Positions 22,739 to 35,126 of a stretch of 64,000 bases of DNA are shown here, piece by piece. Numbering within the stretch: the stretch's first letter is position 1; every line of letters begins with the position of its first letter. Position numbers and translations under genes: made by a program. This DNA comes from Macrostomum hystrix (lineage: Eukaryota; Platyhelminthes; Macrostomidae): assembly GCA_950097015.1 (NCBI GenBank), contig CATNEN010000029.1, forward strand, positions 3,367,501-3,431,500, given 5' to 3'. The notes beneath the pieces are model-generated. The model was not told the DNA's origin and searched no databases. It worked only from the letters and a program-made list of their open reading frames with translations.

Positions 22739-23272
22739 ATGGGAGACGAGGACATCGGAAAATTTGACGCCTCAGACGTGAAAAAACTGCAGCGAAAATA
22801 TGGAGTCAAGGAGAAGCGCTCGGCGATTCGTAAAATCAATCCACGAAGCGAGCTCAAAGAACACTTCGAAGATTACTCGGAGGAGCTAGTTGAGTTCCTG
22901 AAGAGGCCGCTGTTTCGCAGCCTAAGAAACTGTGGCAGAGTTAGCGAAAGTGGCTGCAACTGCTTGAAACTAATCTGTTTCGGCCAAGCAGACTGTGTCC
23001 TTAATGTCACATCAACCAGACAGAGGACGGACGATGGTCCTGACATCAAAGACCCGGTTAAACTATCTGCAGAAGACCCCAGATACGTTTATTACGTAAC
23101 AAGCAGGCGACTACGAGCCAGGCACAACTGGCAGAACCAAATCCAAGCAGTGGAAGCAACAGCAACCAGGGCAGAAAAGTCAAAGCGCCAACAGTTCCTA
23201 AAATGCCGCCAGACAACAATTAATCCATATGTGCTGTGCGACTGTAAAAAGTACACTAGGTTAGGAACATAA
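22739..23272 (+). CDS. Orphan 177-aa basic protein
   Basis: ATG-to-stop frame of 177 codons. The N-terminal part is charged and probably helical (DASDVKKLQRKYGVKEKRS, then LKEHFEDYSEELVEFLKRPL). The middle is Cys-rich (CNCLKLICFGQADC) and the C terminus has CDCKK. It is the longest unique-sequence frame in 19-31 kb. No splice partners or polyadenylation signal were identified and I do not recognise the family; it could be a remnant of a mobile element or one exon of a larger gene. Confidence 0.35.
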   Translation: MGDEDIGKFDASDVKKLQRKYGVKEKRSAIRKINPRSELKEHFEDYSEELVEFLKRPLFRSLRNCGRVSESGCNCLKLICFGQADCVLNVTSTRQRTDDGPDIKDPVKLSAEDPRYVYYVTSRRLRARHNWQNQIQAVEATATRAEKSKRQQFLKCRQTTINPYVLCDCKKYTRLGT

Positions 23273-26200
23273 CGCTGCTGCGGCACGGTGTACAATTAGC
23301 GCTCGAGTCGCTAGGTGCTACAAGTAACTTAGCTTCTATATAAAGATTTGCGGAGTACGCCCACACAGCTGCATAAATCTCTATATATTCTCCTCACCGC
23401 GTTATTGTGTATTACTTTGATTTTGTCAATCACCACTTCTAAAAGTTTTCCTTTCTCACGATATGCGCCAATGCTAGAAAGGTGTTTATATTTTAGAGCT
23501 GGACACGTAAAATAAAACCAATGATAAAACGATTTTATCTGCTAGTGTACAGGGTTTTTTGAAAGTTAAATCACTAGTGACAACATCTATTATCAAGTAG
23601 TAACAGATGTTAATTTGATTCATTGGCGAATTAGCATAAATGGATTAGCAGCAGACATGATCTATCAGTCCCGTTTCTTGACAAATTAGTTAGGAAAAAT
23701 GTAGCAGTTGAGAGATTCGCAAAAGTAGCTTGCCAGTGGGAGAAATAATACTAAATTAGGATTGCTTTAGCAATCTATGGAGCTGTTCGAAAATTCCTGG
23801 ATGGGGAGCATTGCGATGTCATTCGCTACAAAGAAAACCTAAAAGCTACTCCACTTAGGTAGCATTGATGTCCATAATGCATCACTAATCCAGCTCTGAA
23901 TTCCGGACAAAAATAATACACTGTTACTTTTCGGCCAAGCATTAGCCTATCAGTAGATGAGGTCCATAAAAGCCGAAATAGAAATTGAAAAAAGATGAAA
24001 ATCGCGCATAGATCGACGACAGATGGGACGACAAGCAAGTTCACTTAGGAAGCAGTGCAGTAAGAGATTTGGGCAGAAGATTGCAGTGTGCTGCTGCCGT
24101 GCTAGGCGAGAGAGAATGTTAAAGACACAGATGGGACAGTTCGTCCACTGAACCAGTGTGACAGAATGCGACCATGTGACAAGAGGCGAACAATCGAGAC
24201 GTTGCTGAACAAATGGATTGCAAGAAAAAATCGTTGACAGAAAGAGAGAGATTGTGATATGGTGCCTGGTGTAAAAAATAGGAAAGTCATTAATGCGAGA
24301 GCCTTTGTCGTGTTTCATCCCTTGTAAGTCTAACAAAAATTTAAGCCGATTATAAGTATGGAAAGTTTGTTAGCAAGCTATTAAAATGAAGGAATCCTTA
24401 GCAATACTTTTAGTCCTTATTGGGATTTAGTTTCAATCATTCGAATGATGCTTTCTTTTCTAATCAATCAGACCCTAGTTCTCGGAATCATTCAATATAT
24501 TATGTGCAGAGATTGGAGATTTGAAATGATGAAAAGAGTGCATTGCAAGGAATTTCAGCAGTTGAGAAACTAATAAACCTGGATTAGATTATGCCTTTAT
24601 CCATAAGCCAGAGAATTCAAAGAGAATGGACAGCCACGATCCGAGAATTTCTAATGAAAAAAATCGAAAGACGAAGATTCCGAATGTCAGCAAGGATCCC
24701 TGTTCAAGGTGGTCTGTCAGGAAGAGGCATGCATGGGAGCAGGCACGGAGGGACTGGAGGGAGACTGGGGAGAATCCTAGTTTGAGGAGAAGCCGAGCGT
24801 AACGAATCAGTTAATTAAAAGACTGGAGGAACCAACTCAAAAGAATCCAACTAAAAAAGGCTTTGCCCACCAAATCCCAATTATTGCGGAGTTAGGGATA
24901 GAGGGTAGGGGAGGACAGAGTTTTAGGGAAAGCTACTGAACTGAAAGGAAGAAAAGACGAAGATTAAGCAGAGAAGTAAGCTTTAAAGGTGATGCTTGGA
25001 TTCACGGCTGAATCAGTCGTGCTATTCAATGCGCAGAGTAGGGTTAAGCTTTTTGGCGTACTAGCTTAGATTGGGAGGCAAAGTACAACTCTAGCGGAGC
25101 GAACAATTCGGAGAATTTAGAAAGCCATTGATATTGCCTATGAAAGGCAATAGACCATAGACCTACTGCAGATAGCCGGATATTTCATCAAGTAGCGATC
25201 TACGTCGGAAGTAGGAAATATTAGAAAAATATTTCCAGATTCATCCGGGAAGGTGCTAAAACGCCGTCGCCAACTCTGATAGACAGACTGCATGGCACTT
25301 GCAAAATATTAAACTGGCAAAAACCCGGTGATAGCTAGTGATGAGAATGCAAAAAGTGCAAACATTGGGAAGACTTTATATGAATGACAAGTGAAAACAG
25401 GTATGGATGATAGTGTCACGACTGTTTGCTATGGGCAAACTGGATGGTGGAAACTAGTCAACTGTAAGTATTTGCTCAATGCCATCTACACCACCTGCCT
25501 ATTTCAGAGGCGCAATTTAGACAGCTGTTTTATTCGAACATCTTTCTTCTGCCATAATTGGCATATTGCAAAAAAGCCTCAGTCAGCATATGCATTCAAA
25601 GCATCTGGCACAGTTGATTGGGATAAAATTTAGAGAAATCTGAAACACGCAACATTCGCGCTACAAGCAGTCGATACCCCATAAGCCCATAACCAGTTTT
25701 TTAGGATGCGAGAAGTCTGATGCGAGTTGATTAGCTTCAAAGTAGAAAGACAAGACACTCAAAGGAGTACCGATGCCAGCAAGAGAATCTAAAGCTGCAC
25801 TAGCTTATTAGAATCACTAGAATTTTAAGTCGTTAGTTCTCGTCAGTTAAGGCAAGAAAAATATTCTCAAAGCTTTTTTATAACATCTGCCCCACTCGGG
25901 CTAGACAGCCGACTGCTTATCTTGCTAATGAGTTTCGTCTTGATAAAGGACACGTGGAATCGGAAATATCTATGATAAAACAAGTAAGGTAAGTAAGATA
26001 TATAAGATAAGGTAAGTAGATGGCTGTTCAGTGAGCTGCAACTTTATGGGTGAATTTGTATTGTAGATTCCAATTCCACATAGTAATCTACTCGAAGTAA
26101 TATAAAGTGTAGAGCGCGAATATACAACTTTCTATAATTATCAATGGATGGTGCATCTATGATCTTTGATCTTTGATCTTTTGGCTAATTATCTGTGTTT

Positions 26201-28940
26201 TTCTTACAAAATAAATTTGAAGTTTCAGTTTTCTACTAACAGTAGTAGCTACAGGCAATTGAGCTGTTCTATTTGGTTTGAAAGGATGAGGAATTGAAGT
26301 GAAGCTGCTGGGGAGTACTTCGAAAAGTGCAAAAAGTTATTTTTATTTGATGCTAATTGATTCTGTGCATCCAGAAAACTTTTTAACACCCTGCACTTAT
26401 CTTATCTTTGTATTAGACATTAAAAAATCATTCATTGTGAAGGTACCAAGCCCTGTCTGAAAACCATGGGTAAATTATCTATTTGGACCTTATTTTTATT
26501 GCACTTTCACCTGTGGTTATTATCTATTTAATCATTCAATGATCCTGTTTTTTAAATTAATTAATAGACAATAATTTCGTGACATACTACTTTACTTCTG
26601 TGTTTTTAAGGTACTAAAAAGGTAAATGTGAACAAAGAGTGCATAAACTTATCAACAATAACTCAGATAAACAAATCTAACACAGAGAGATCAAGCTTGT
26701 ACTGCAAATTGTAAATAGGCTACAATAAATTGTAGCATGTTTAATGACATGCTTTCTACCATAATTGTAGGTCTTTAGATTGGCTATAGAAAGATTGACA
26801 GAAGGTCAGAAGCTATATTTTCTTATAATCAAAGCTAACTTATTAAGTGGATAAGTAAAAGCATGGACTGCCAATCTGTAATATTTGTCAATAATTTGAA
26901 TGTTCCTTTACGATTTGCTTGTGAATTTTATAGATTTCACTTTCCACATTGTGGCTTGTATCTCTAGATGACAAAAGAAAATATAGACCTTGGAAGGTTC
27001 AAATTGTCAACTGTCTAGAAATATCATTCTGGAGATCTCAAACTGGTTTATAATATTGTTGGATATTAAGACTATTGAAATGAAACTGTCAAACCATTAC
27101 AAAAGTATTACATGGAATCAAAGCATAATGGAGCATGCCAAAAATTGGAGCACCAGATATCACAAAATATAAAGGGGATTTAGGCGTAATGGGTGCACAA
27201 CATTTCTTATTGGCATAAATTATGTCTGCAAGAAATTTGGGAGATTCTGGCACACTGAGCATGATCCTAACTAGCATGACATCCTTATTAGTCTAGACCA
27301 TAAACTGAAAAATAATTATAGGCAACCAGCAGAGGGATAGACTAAATAGGCCCCAAAGACAGGCACAGACAGTTGAACTCAATTGGGTGGCATTAGGCTA
27401 AAGTAGATTTTTTTCTATCCTTAATTCTAAAATGTGCATTTGTAGCTCTTCATTATTCCAATAGTGGCATAATTGGCCTAAGAAATTGAATTGCTACCAG
27501 AGCCAAACAAATATTTCAACAGTACCTATTTTGCTAACAATTTATATGCACTGAAAAAATATCTTAATATCTTAAAATTAAGATATTAAAAATATCTTAA
27601 CCATAGTCAGGACTTTATTCCAGATCATGCAGGCCATATCTCAGAAGAAATTTGACATGCTTTCTTCAGGTTACACCAAATTATACCAAGTGAAAAACTA
27701 GCCCAGAACCATACATGTGCAACCTCCCAAATCTTAGCTGGCCGTGCGACTTAGTTCATTTCATTGCTCTATTTACGACTTAGTTTGCTCTTATTTGCTC
27801 TCTTTTTCTCTCCCCTTTTTCCTTTTCTTCACGCCTTCCTTTTTTGTCCCTTGGTCCCCCCCTTTGATTTTTTTGTGCTTGGTCGATTGGTTTTTGCGAC
27901 TTACCTTGTTTGGCCCTCGTTTCACCCAGCCGGTTTGGCCGGGTGTTGCGCATGTATGCCCAGAACTTTACACCAAATTGCACCAGTTAGAAAAGTATAC
28001 CCAGAATTTTAAAAAATGTGCAAACTGGTTACCATTAAATATAGATTTTAATTCAAAATGGCAAACAATCAAACATAAATTAGCCTATAGCATGGCCTAC
28101 TAATTTGTAAAAATAGGCCTATATATAATTTCACATTACACATTTTTGATTAGAAAGTGACTACAAAATTTATTTTGTCATGAGATTGCTATTGACTAGC
28201 TTTTATGCATTATGATTAATAAGTGAAAATCAAATTAAGATCAATTATTCACAAATAAAGCTTTCTAACATTGGTTAAAGCTACATTTTTTGTAAGTTAT
28301 GCTCAAAGAACAACATTTGATAAAAAGTTATCAAACTTTAATGTAAAAAACAAAAAACTCCTATCTTACTAGTCCATTTTTCTAATGGTCTTTGTCTAGA
28401 CTATCGAGTCAGGATAGTATTTAATTTGGAAAATTCTGGTATACCTTGACTTTAGTAAAGCACATATTGCAGGGCACTTTTACAACACCAGTGTACATTG
28501 GTAAGGGATGCCTGCTAAGTCAAAAATGAGGTAAAGGAAAACTAAGTTGCAGTTGCAGATAAGGTGAAGTAAAACTCAGAACTTTTGCAGATAATAGATA
28601 ATAGAAAACTAAGTTAAAAATGTAAGTTGAAGAATTGTCTAAGGTGCTCCTTAAAGAAGGACAAAACAGACTACAACTTTGTTGGTTTTATTGCTTTATT
28701 TACATTTTTATGGCTTCAAAAAATAGAACTTTAGAAAATATATAATAATATTGAGCTAATAAATTTCATTCATAAATCTAATTGAGACAAATGTTATCAA
28801 TGTTTATTAGGCCTATAGAAAAAGACAGAAATACTGCACTAAGTCATTGAAATATATATATGCCAATAGATATTAAGTGAATTCCCACCACTTTATGAAT
28901 AACTATTGTATTTATTCATTTTTTTATGTTAAGCAGGCCC
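23273..28940. other. Long non-coding stretch
   Basis: Mostly AT-rich sequence. Frames at 24,591-24,785, 25,391-25,633 and 27,744-28,103 are short and lack domains. Small local features are a tandem GATCTTT triplet near 26,160 and a palindromic block (AATATCTTAAAATTAAGATATT) at 27,567-27,588. No gene supported apart from the weak candidate exon at 25,401-25,463. Confidence 0.45.
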
Positions 28941-28941
28941 C

Positions 28942-29660
28942 ACTATATAAAATGGAAGTGCTTATTCCCACAGTCCCATGCCAATCATTTCAATTTTATC
29001 CACACAGATCTGTGCAGATAATTTTCTGCTTATCCACATGGCAGCTTGTATAAATAGGTCTACTTTCAAGTCCCTACCCCCTATATATTCTTCTCTGAGC
29101 ATAAGGCTTTTGCTTCAGAGTATAGTGTATAGTGTACACTATCAATGCATAGTGTAAAATAATAACAATGATGTATAATATGTGTAACGAGTTTGGTGCT
29201 GACTAGAATTCTGCTGGTTGACTTGTATGATTTTCTTTGATAGATAGACTTCTGACTTTTTAAGTCAATACAATTTGAATGAAAACACGTAACGATGACA
29301 AAAGATTTAGTAAGTTGTTATTAGGCCCTACAATAATTAAAAAGGATGACATTGATGTCGGTTAATGAATGTGTAGGTCAAAATGTAGTCTAACACTGTC
29401 GTAACACACTGGCAACTTTGTCGATCTATTGGCTCGAGGGTTCAACAAAACGTTCAAGCCTGAAAGGGCCTCGTTTCAAAGAACAGAGCCGTGTGGATAA
29501 AATTGAAATTAAAGGCACGGCATATTTATATAAAGAGTTGTAGACCTATTCATACAAGCTGCCATGTGGATAAGCAGAAAATTATCGGCACAGATCCGTG
29601 TGGATAAAATTGAAATTATTGGCACGGGACAGTGAGAATAAGCTCTGCCATATAAAATTG
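28942..29660. mobile_element. Foldback/MITE-like element with ~120-bp inverted repeats
   Basis: The left arm (28,942-29,068) and right arm (29,545-29,660) are inverted copies sharing blocks such as GCCATGTGGATAAGCAGAAA, GTGTGGATAAAATTGAAAT and GTAGACCTATT. A third partial copy of the outer arm segment (CCGTGTGGATAAAATTGAAA) lies inside at about 29,490-29,510, suggesting nested insertion or internal duplication. The central ~470 bp encodes nothing. Exact ends and any target-site duplication are unclear. Confidence 0.75.
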
Positions 29661-31513
29661 TATTCTGAACTAATTGTATTAGTTAGGCATGCAATATTTA
29701 TAAATGATTGTATATACTTAGCAGCCAATGATAAGTTTTGTCTAATGAATAAATCATAAATTATTGGTCTTGTTATTGTTTAAAGGTTTGGCAAAGTAGA
29801 AGTAAATGAGGATTGTAAAAGAATAGAAAATAGTTATTGGCTTTGCCAAATACAACGAAAAATGCATTTACTCTTTCTAATTCGATTTGGCTTTTAATTT
29901 TAGCTGCCAAGTTAGGCCTACAAACAACCTACTAAAGTGTCAGATAAAGTAGGCCTATACATAAAGTTCTTGTCATCTTTTAATTTTTCTAGATTGCGAT
30001 GAGCATAGAGTAGACAAGACCCAGAGCACTGGGGAATTTGGGATAATGGATCGATCTCAGACGTGCCTCAAGCATTAAAGCACAATTTATACGGGCAGTA
30101 AACGTGACATAAACGTCACAGCCCTAAACGTGACACAGATATTCTGAGCGAGCTTGCTCTCAGAATCAGAATAAGTAAATTCTCCCACCCAATGTGTGCT
30201 TTTTAAACTAATTTAAACTGCATTTAATACAAAGTTATAACAACATTGCTCAACAAAAAATGAAAATAAAAATCTCAAATTCGACTATATTACTTATTAT
30301 TATATGCTAAAACTTGGTCTTTAAGTTCTTATTCCGTTATGTAGTCGTTTTTGCGTTCAAATACGTTTTCCTATTTTACATTATTGCTTCGATTGGTAGT
30401 GGCGAAATTACAATTTAAACTAACTACATGTGCTGTTTAAATATTGTTGCTGTTAAAGCCTGCCGAAATTCCTTCCGCATCCTTCCACTTGGATCCTAGC
30501 CCCTGTAGTGCAAGAATTATTCCGTTGGGCACCCTTCATCATTGGATGCAGAGAGCGGTCGCTGAAATTAGGCTATAGCTTTAATGCGAATTTTCTACAT
30601 ACGCACATAGTTCTAACACTAAAAAGTAGTGTGTGCACTGCCTGAATATGAGAAGTCATGAAAACTATAGTTGTCTATCAAATATTCAAGCAATATGGTT
30701 ATAGCATTGTTGTATAATATAAATAAAATTATGGTATAATATAGTCAATGGCGTAATCCAAGGGGATGGGTGATACATTATACATGCCCGCGTATGGCGT
30801 TCATAAAATAATTGGTTACTACGCGCCTGATAATAGTACAATAGTTCACTGCATGTCGTATATAGCCCTAGTATACGAGCGTAATCAGTACCAACTGACG
30901 TATTTCGCAATGTTCGCTCAATTCATATCGTGTTCGCTCTTCAAATTCGAGTAACGGACATTTAAATGCGCTGTGTTTTATTCATAATTCTAAATCAGCA
31001 GGTCCAATATATGATGACATAAATCCTGCTTACAGCGCTGTTATTGCTTTATTGAAATTTACGTATCTTACGCATGGTTGAACCTACGCTCTTCTGCCCT
31101 ATTATATCTTATATAATAGAATTTATCTCTTCTTCCAAAAAAAGATAAAAAGTTTAATTTTCGCAAACTATGCCCTTAGATAAGAACCCCTTGTTGGCAT
31201 GCAGTGTACAGCTGTAGTGAGCAACGTCAGCCATAATATAATATGATAGTCAAATCTTTAGCTGCGAAACATTTTGCGGGAACTCGTTTGTCATCAGGTC
31301 ATTTCCAAAAAAGTAGTTAATTATTTCGTACATTCTTATATATTATATTTTTAGTTAGTTTGATTTTAGTTCACTGAATTTGTAAAGGTATGTCAGGATG
31401 AAATACTGCAATGATGGTTTGCATGCTTCAAAAAACCTTGGCCTAGCCTGCTCGTTGAAAAATATATCGTAAAAAATGAATTCGTGCGAGCAAGCTGCAG
31501 GACGAAATGCTAA
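29661..31513. other. AT-rich non-coding stretch
   Basis: No supported gene. A small hairpin (ATTCTGAG..CTCAGAAT) sits near 30,140-30,165, beside a set of AAACGTGACA words at about 30,100-30,135. Otherwise nothing seen. Confidence 0.5.
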
Positions 31514-32920
31514 CTATATGTACTCGTATGTGCGGTCTTTGATGTATCTTCCGCGGCGGCGTTGGTCCACGTTCAGCGAACCCTGCAGCGAATCGGACCC
31601 AAAGTCAGAGGAACCAGAGTCGTCATGGGCATTCTGCGTGGAAGGCCATCCGCTGTTCAAGTTGTTGATGAACTTGGATGCACATTTTTGGCACTCGTAG
31701 ATGTTTGTGTGAAGTGACAAAGACATGAATGGGCAACTGAACAGTGTTTCTCTGTGGCTCCTTGTCTCCTGCATGCGACCTCTAGAAACATTGCAGCAGC
31801 GTTTCTCCAAGCTTGGTGAGTCAAGCAAAGTAGTTGGTACAGTCTGACCGTCAGCTTCCTCCAAGGGCTGCCCTCTTCGATGTCTTTCTTGCAACCAGCG
31901 ATGTGACTTGGAACCAGCCAGTTGCTTACCTTGTTTAATGATTCCGAAACTTTCGTCAGCATCGCAGTTGTCCAGGTCAAATGACGCCCGGAAGCCATCC
32001 TCCCGAAACTTAGATCGTGCCAATGTGCATTTTCTAGGTGGCCTTAGGCTTCGTAGCGAGCTAACATTGCGACCCAGCAGCAGATCGCTTTCCGCGTGAT
32101 TACCTATGTAGATTTGGTTCACCTGCTGCTCCCGTGGGATCCGCCGAATCTTCTGCTGTAGCTGGTGACAGGTGACTTGTTTTTGGCGCTGTTGCGGCTT
32201 TTGCCGGATTCTGTAGAAAATGTCGCTAAGATTGGAAGCGTTATCGTTTCCCCTTGAATACTGTCCCTGGACTCTGTCCCGTCTGCATGTGGTCAGTCCG
32301 CGGGGTTGCACTGCTGGCGATGGCGACTGCGCTGGGGACAACATTAGTGGCTCTGATGCTTGTTGAGGCGATGAATCTCGTCGATTTTTGCCGCGCACAG
32401 CCGACTTCTCTCGATTAGAGGCGTTTTTATCGCGCGTGGCCAGCTTGACTAGCCGGCGATAGTCGCCTGCTCTTTGTTGCACCGAACCGTCGCGGTTAGC
32501 CTCAGAGTCAGACAAAGACGCTAATAGCGACATATCGGCTTGCTGAGCCATCTTTGAGCTAAAAGGCCTGCCCGCCTTTTGAATGTCAGATTTCCTATAT
32601 TGTCTATTTTTTAAGTTCTGTGTGCGCACCAGGTCGAGTAGCTTTATTCTCATGTCGGAGCCGGACACTCTAGGACTGAAGCTGTTCTCTGAGTTCGAGC
32701 TTCTTGTCTGACAGTGAGCCGTGGAGGATCCGACTTGGTCAATGTGCAAATACCTGCTGCGGCTAGAGCAGCCACTCGTGAAACTATCGCTGCTGTTTGC
32801 AGTGCTGCTGTTAAATGGCGCTGATCGAGAGGCATCAACATAGAAACAATGTTTGTAGATATTCCTGTCCTGCCTGTTAATCGAGCAATTAGTGCCCCGA
32901 TGAGGTTGATTTCCAAGCAT
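31514..32920 (-). CDS. Orphan 468-aa basic, Ser/Arg-rich protein
   Basis: Uninterrupted ATG-to-stop frame of 468 codons in unique, non-repetitive sequence, far longer than expected by chance. Composition is Ser, Arg and Gln rich with little predicted structure; clusters such as RRDSSPQQASEP and RQKPQQRQKQ look like disordered, phosphorylatable segments. Near residues 395-415, CPFMSLSLHTNIYECQKC gives a Cys-His-Cys-Cys arrangement that could bind zinc. No membrane span or signal peptide. It may be a single-exon gene or a large internal exon. Family unknown. Confidence 0.55.
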   Translation of the reverse strand: MLGNQPHRGTNCSINRQDRNIYKHCFYVDASRSAPFNSSTANSSDSFTSGCSSRSRYLHIDQVGSSTAHCQTRSSNSENSFSPRVSGSDMRIKLLDLVRTQNLKNRQYRKSDIQKAGRPFSSKMAQQADMSLLASLSDSEANRDGSVQQRAGDYRRLVKLATRDKNASNREKSAVRGKNRRDSSPQQASEPLMLSPAQSPSPAVQPRGLTTCRRDRVQGQYSRGNDNASNLSDIFYRIRQKPQQRQKQVTCHQLQQKIRRIPREQQVNQIYIGNHAESDLLLGRNVSSLRSLRPPRKCTLARSKFREDGFRASFDLDNCDADESFGIIKQGKQLAGSKSHRWLQERHRRGQPLEEADGQTVPTTLLDSPSLEKRCCNVSRGRMQETRSHRETLFSCPFMSLSLHTNIYECQKCASKFINNLNSGWPSTQNAHDDSGSSDFGSDSLQGSLNVDQRRRGRYIKDRTYEYI

Positions 32921-34164
32921 GGAAACTTCTTGGTGACCTCGTTGATAAGTTCTAGCCGAAGCTGGAAGCGACCGCTTGGTATTGCAAATAAGGCAGTAAA
33001 CTGAGTATTTTATGCTGCCTTTATTCCAAGCAGAGTATATTCTATAAAACCAACTTTACTTTCGCATTAGAACTCAGAACTCAATGCCATAGACCCTGAT
33101 TTTGAGCTTTTATTTTGCAGGCCATGATTCTCATGCAGCCCGCGATGTCTTCTGTCATATGCCTTATCTTAAAATAATATTTTAAATTATATTCATATCC
33201 AATTAATCTTACAATGGGTTTACGACGCTTTTTGGTCAGAATTTTTTTGGCAATCGGCAATCGACAACTCACTTCTTTTTTAAGCCTTTTCTAGCCCAGT
33301 AATTATGCTATTGTGGCTACCAGACCAGTGCATTGGCACCTAAAGCCATGAGTACCCAGCTAGCCACTGTGTACCGGTTCATGCCACTTTGACAGCGCAG
33401 CTCCCCATGCATGCCGCCTAGTTTTAAGAACCTTTAGCAAGAAAATTTCTCGCCCTCTCAACATTAGCAGCCATCGGGGTTAATGGACGTGATTCTTCTT
33501 CTACACATCACCCGCGACGCCGCCTGCTGGCAGCCAGGGAGATCGGATGGGCGTCGCTAAGGGGCAGAGCTTCAAGAGGTGCTCAACTGTGTCATACTCT
33601 CGGACGGACACTTAGCCGAGTGGAAAAGGCTGGTGCGGCAAAGGTGATAGCGCGGCGTGCAGCAGCCAGCGCGGAGCTGACACACCGCCACGGATTCGGC
33701 CAGGCTGATATTCTTGGAGCGTCCCGGCACAAGGTAGCCATGCAGGTTTCGCTGCATCCTGGCTCTTCAAATCGCTGCATTGGCGGCGTTGAAGTTTATG
33801 GGCATTTGAGATAAATGCCGCGGGCTCTATTGAGCGAATCAACAGTCACACGGGGGTCTGGGGTGTAACTAGCCCTATTAGTTGTTGTGTCAGCCATTAT
33901 TTCGTAATTTTTGTCAGCCCAGAGATAGTTATTTCCGGAAACTGCGACGAGTTAGTCGTCATGTTGGGATTTTTATGCTCGATGAGGAGCTAAGACTCAT
34001 TGCTTACGGCCAAGACTCTCACTCTTGTGATCTTTAGAACTAACTTCAGACAGCTTTCGATGCAACACGCGAATTAAAAACACTTTTGCACTTTGAATTG
34101 AGTCACCGTTGACAATTTTACAATTACTTGACTTAATTGTGTTTCTGAGCTGCAACCCACGACT
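32921..34164. other. Intergenic stretch with a retroelement fragment
   Basis: Holds the LINE-like fragment at about 33,490-33,850. The rest (32,921-33,480 and 33,850-34,164) shows nothing recognisable. Confidence 0.5.
33490..33850 (-). pseudogene. Degenerate non-LTR retrotransposon C-terminal fragment
   Basis: On the minus strand one frame (33,572-33,757) reads CQLRAGCCTPRYHLCRT then SAKCPSE, and a shifted frame just after it reads EYDTVEHLLKLCP. That order (S/CQLR-G, a YxxR segment, CPxC-like cysteines, then D/E-TVEHLL-CP) is typical of the region after the reverse transcriptase in several LINE clades. At least one frameshift breaks it, and no RT or endonuclease domain is adjacent. Confidence 0.5.
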
Positions 34165-34515
34165 TCTAATATACTAAAAATGAAAATCTTGCTTGCTTGC
34201 TTGCTTGCTTGTATGTTTGCAATCGACTAGCTCCCGAACGGCTCAACCGATTTTCAAAATTCTTTCACTAAAAGATCGCAAATGGGCCGGAATCGGTACA
34301 CGTAATTTTATTAAGCTTAATTCCATTGCCAAGGGGATTAAATATTCAAAAAACTGTTTTAAATAGGCTTTTCTAATGCATTCTTGTTTTCAGCTTGTGC
34401 AGTGAGGCCTCCAGTGCCAAATTTAATGATTGCATCAGAGCCAGTTTTGATAACGCACGCGCGTACTGATAAGAACTCACAGGGAGGCTACCCAGAGGGT
34501 AGCGAAGGCAGCTAG
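34165..34515 (+). mobile_element. Non-autonomous Helitron-like element, short copy
   Basis: A 351-bp element starting TCTAATATACTAAAAATG and ending GGCAGCTAG. The 5' part has a (GCTT)n run and CCGAACGGCTCAACCGATTT, the same block order as the next two elements. The 3' end has a hairpin GCTACCC-aga-GGGTAGC followed 12 bases later by the end of CTAG, as in Helitrons (TC start, stem-loop, CTRR end, no target-site duplication). No Rep or helicase sequence. It abuts the next element with no bases between. Confidence 0.8.
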
Positions 34516-34535
34516 TCCACTATACTAAAAATGAA

Positions 34536-34575
<40 letters not shown>

Positions 34576-35126
34576 AATTGATTTTCTTCCGAACGGCTCA
34601 ACCGATTTTCACCATTTCTTCACCAAATGATGCTAAATATGGGGACAATTGTACACGTATTTTTATTAAGCTTAACTTTATTGCTAAGGGGATTAAATAT
34701 TCGAAAAACATGATTTTTCAAAGGTCAAATTCAAAGGTCAAACCACTCACTGCCACTGAATTAGAATTGCATCGTCAAATTGCGCAACAACCCCTAGCTG
34801 ATTGAATTTGAAGCCTGCACTCTGGAGACAAATTGGAAATAAATGTACACAACCAACCGCGAGACTGAGTGTACTCTATTTTCTTACTTCATTGTACAAA
34901 GCCAGAACTTTGAGAATTCATTTTATAAGGCTGATTTCTGCACCCACTAACCAACAGTCGGAATAGCCGATGTGTAGGCACTAGGAATAGGTTAGGCTAG
35001 GCTAGGGTTCGATTCTGCACTGCGTCAAATCATTTAGACTAATTTTCAGCCAGTAGTGATTGAAGATTATTTTGATTTATTTTTTTCATTTCGTAAATAA
35101 AATATCATAAATCATAGCAAACCTGA

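Noticed and set aside
34578-34805. 75-codon frame in the Helitron 5' region, partly repeated at 38,616-38,807.
   Set aside because: The sister copy is frameshifted and shortened, and the sequence is the non-coding Helitron 5' block; no Rep or helicase motif.
35000-35025. B-box-like GGTTCGATTCT in both Helitron elements, possible tRNA.
   Set aside because: No A box, stems or anticodon arm around it.
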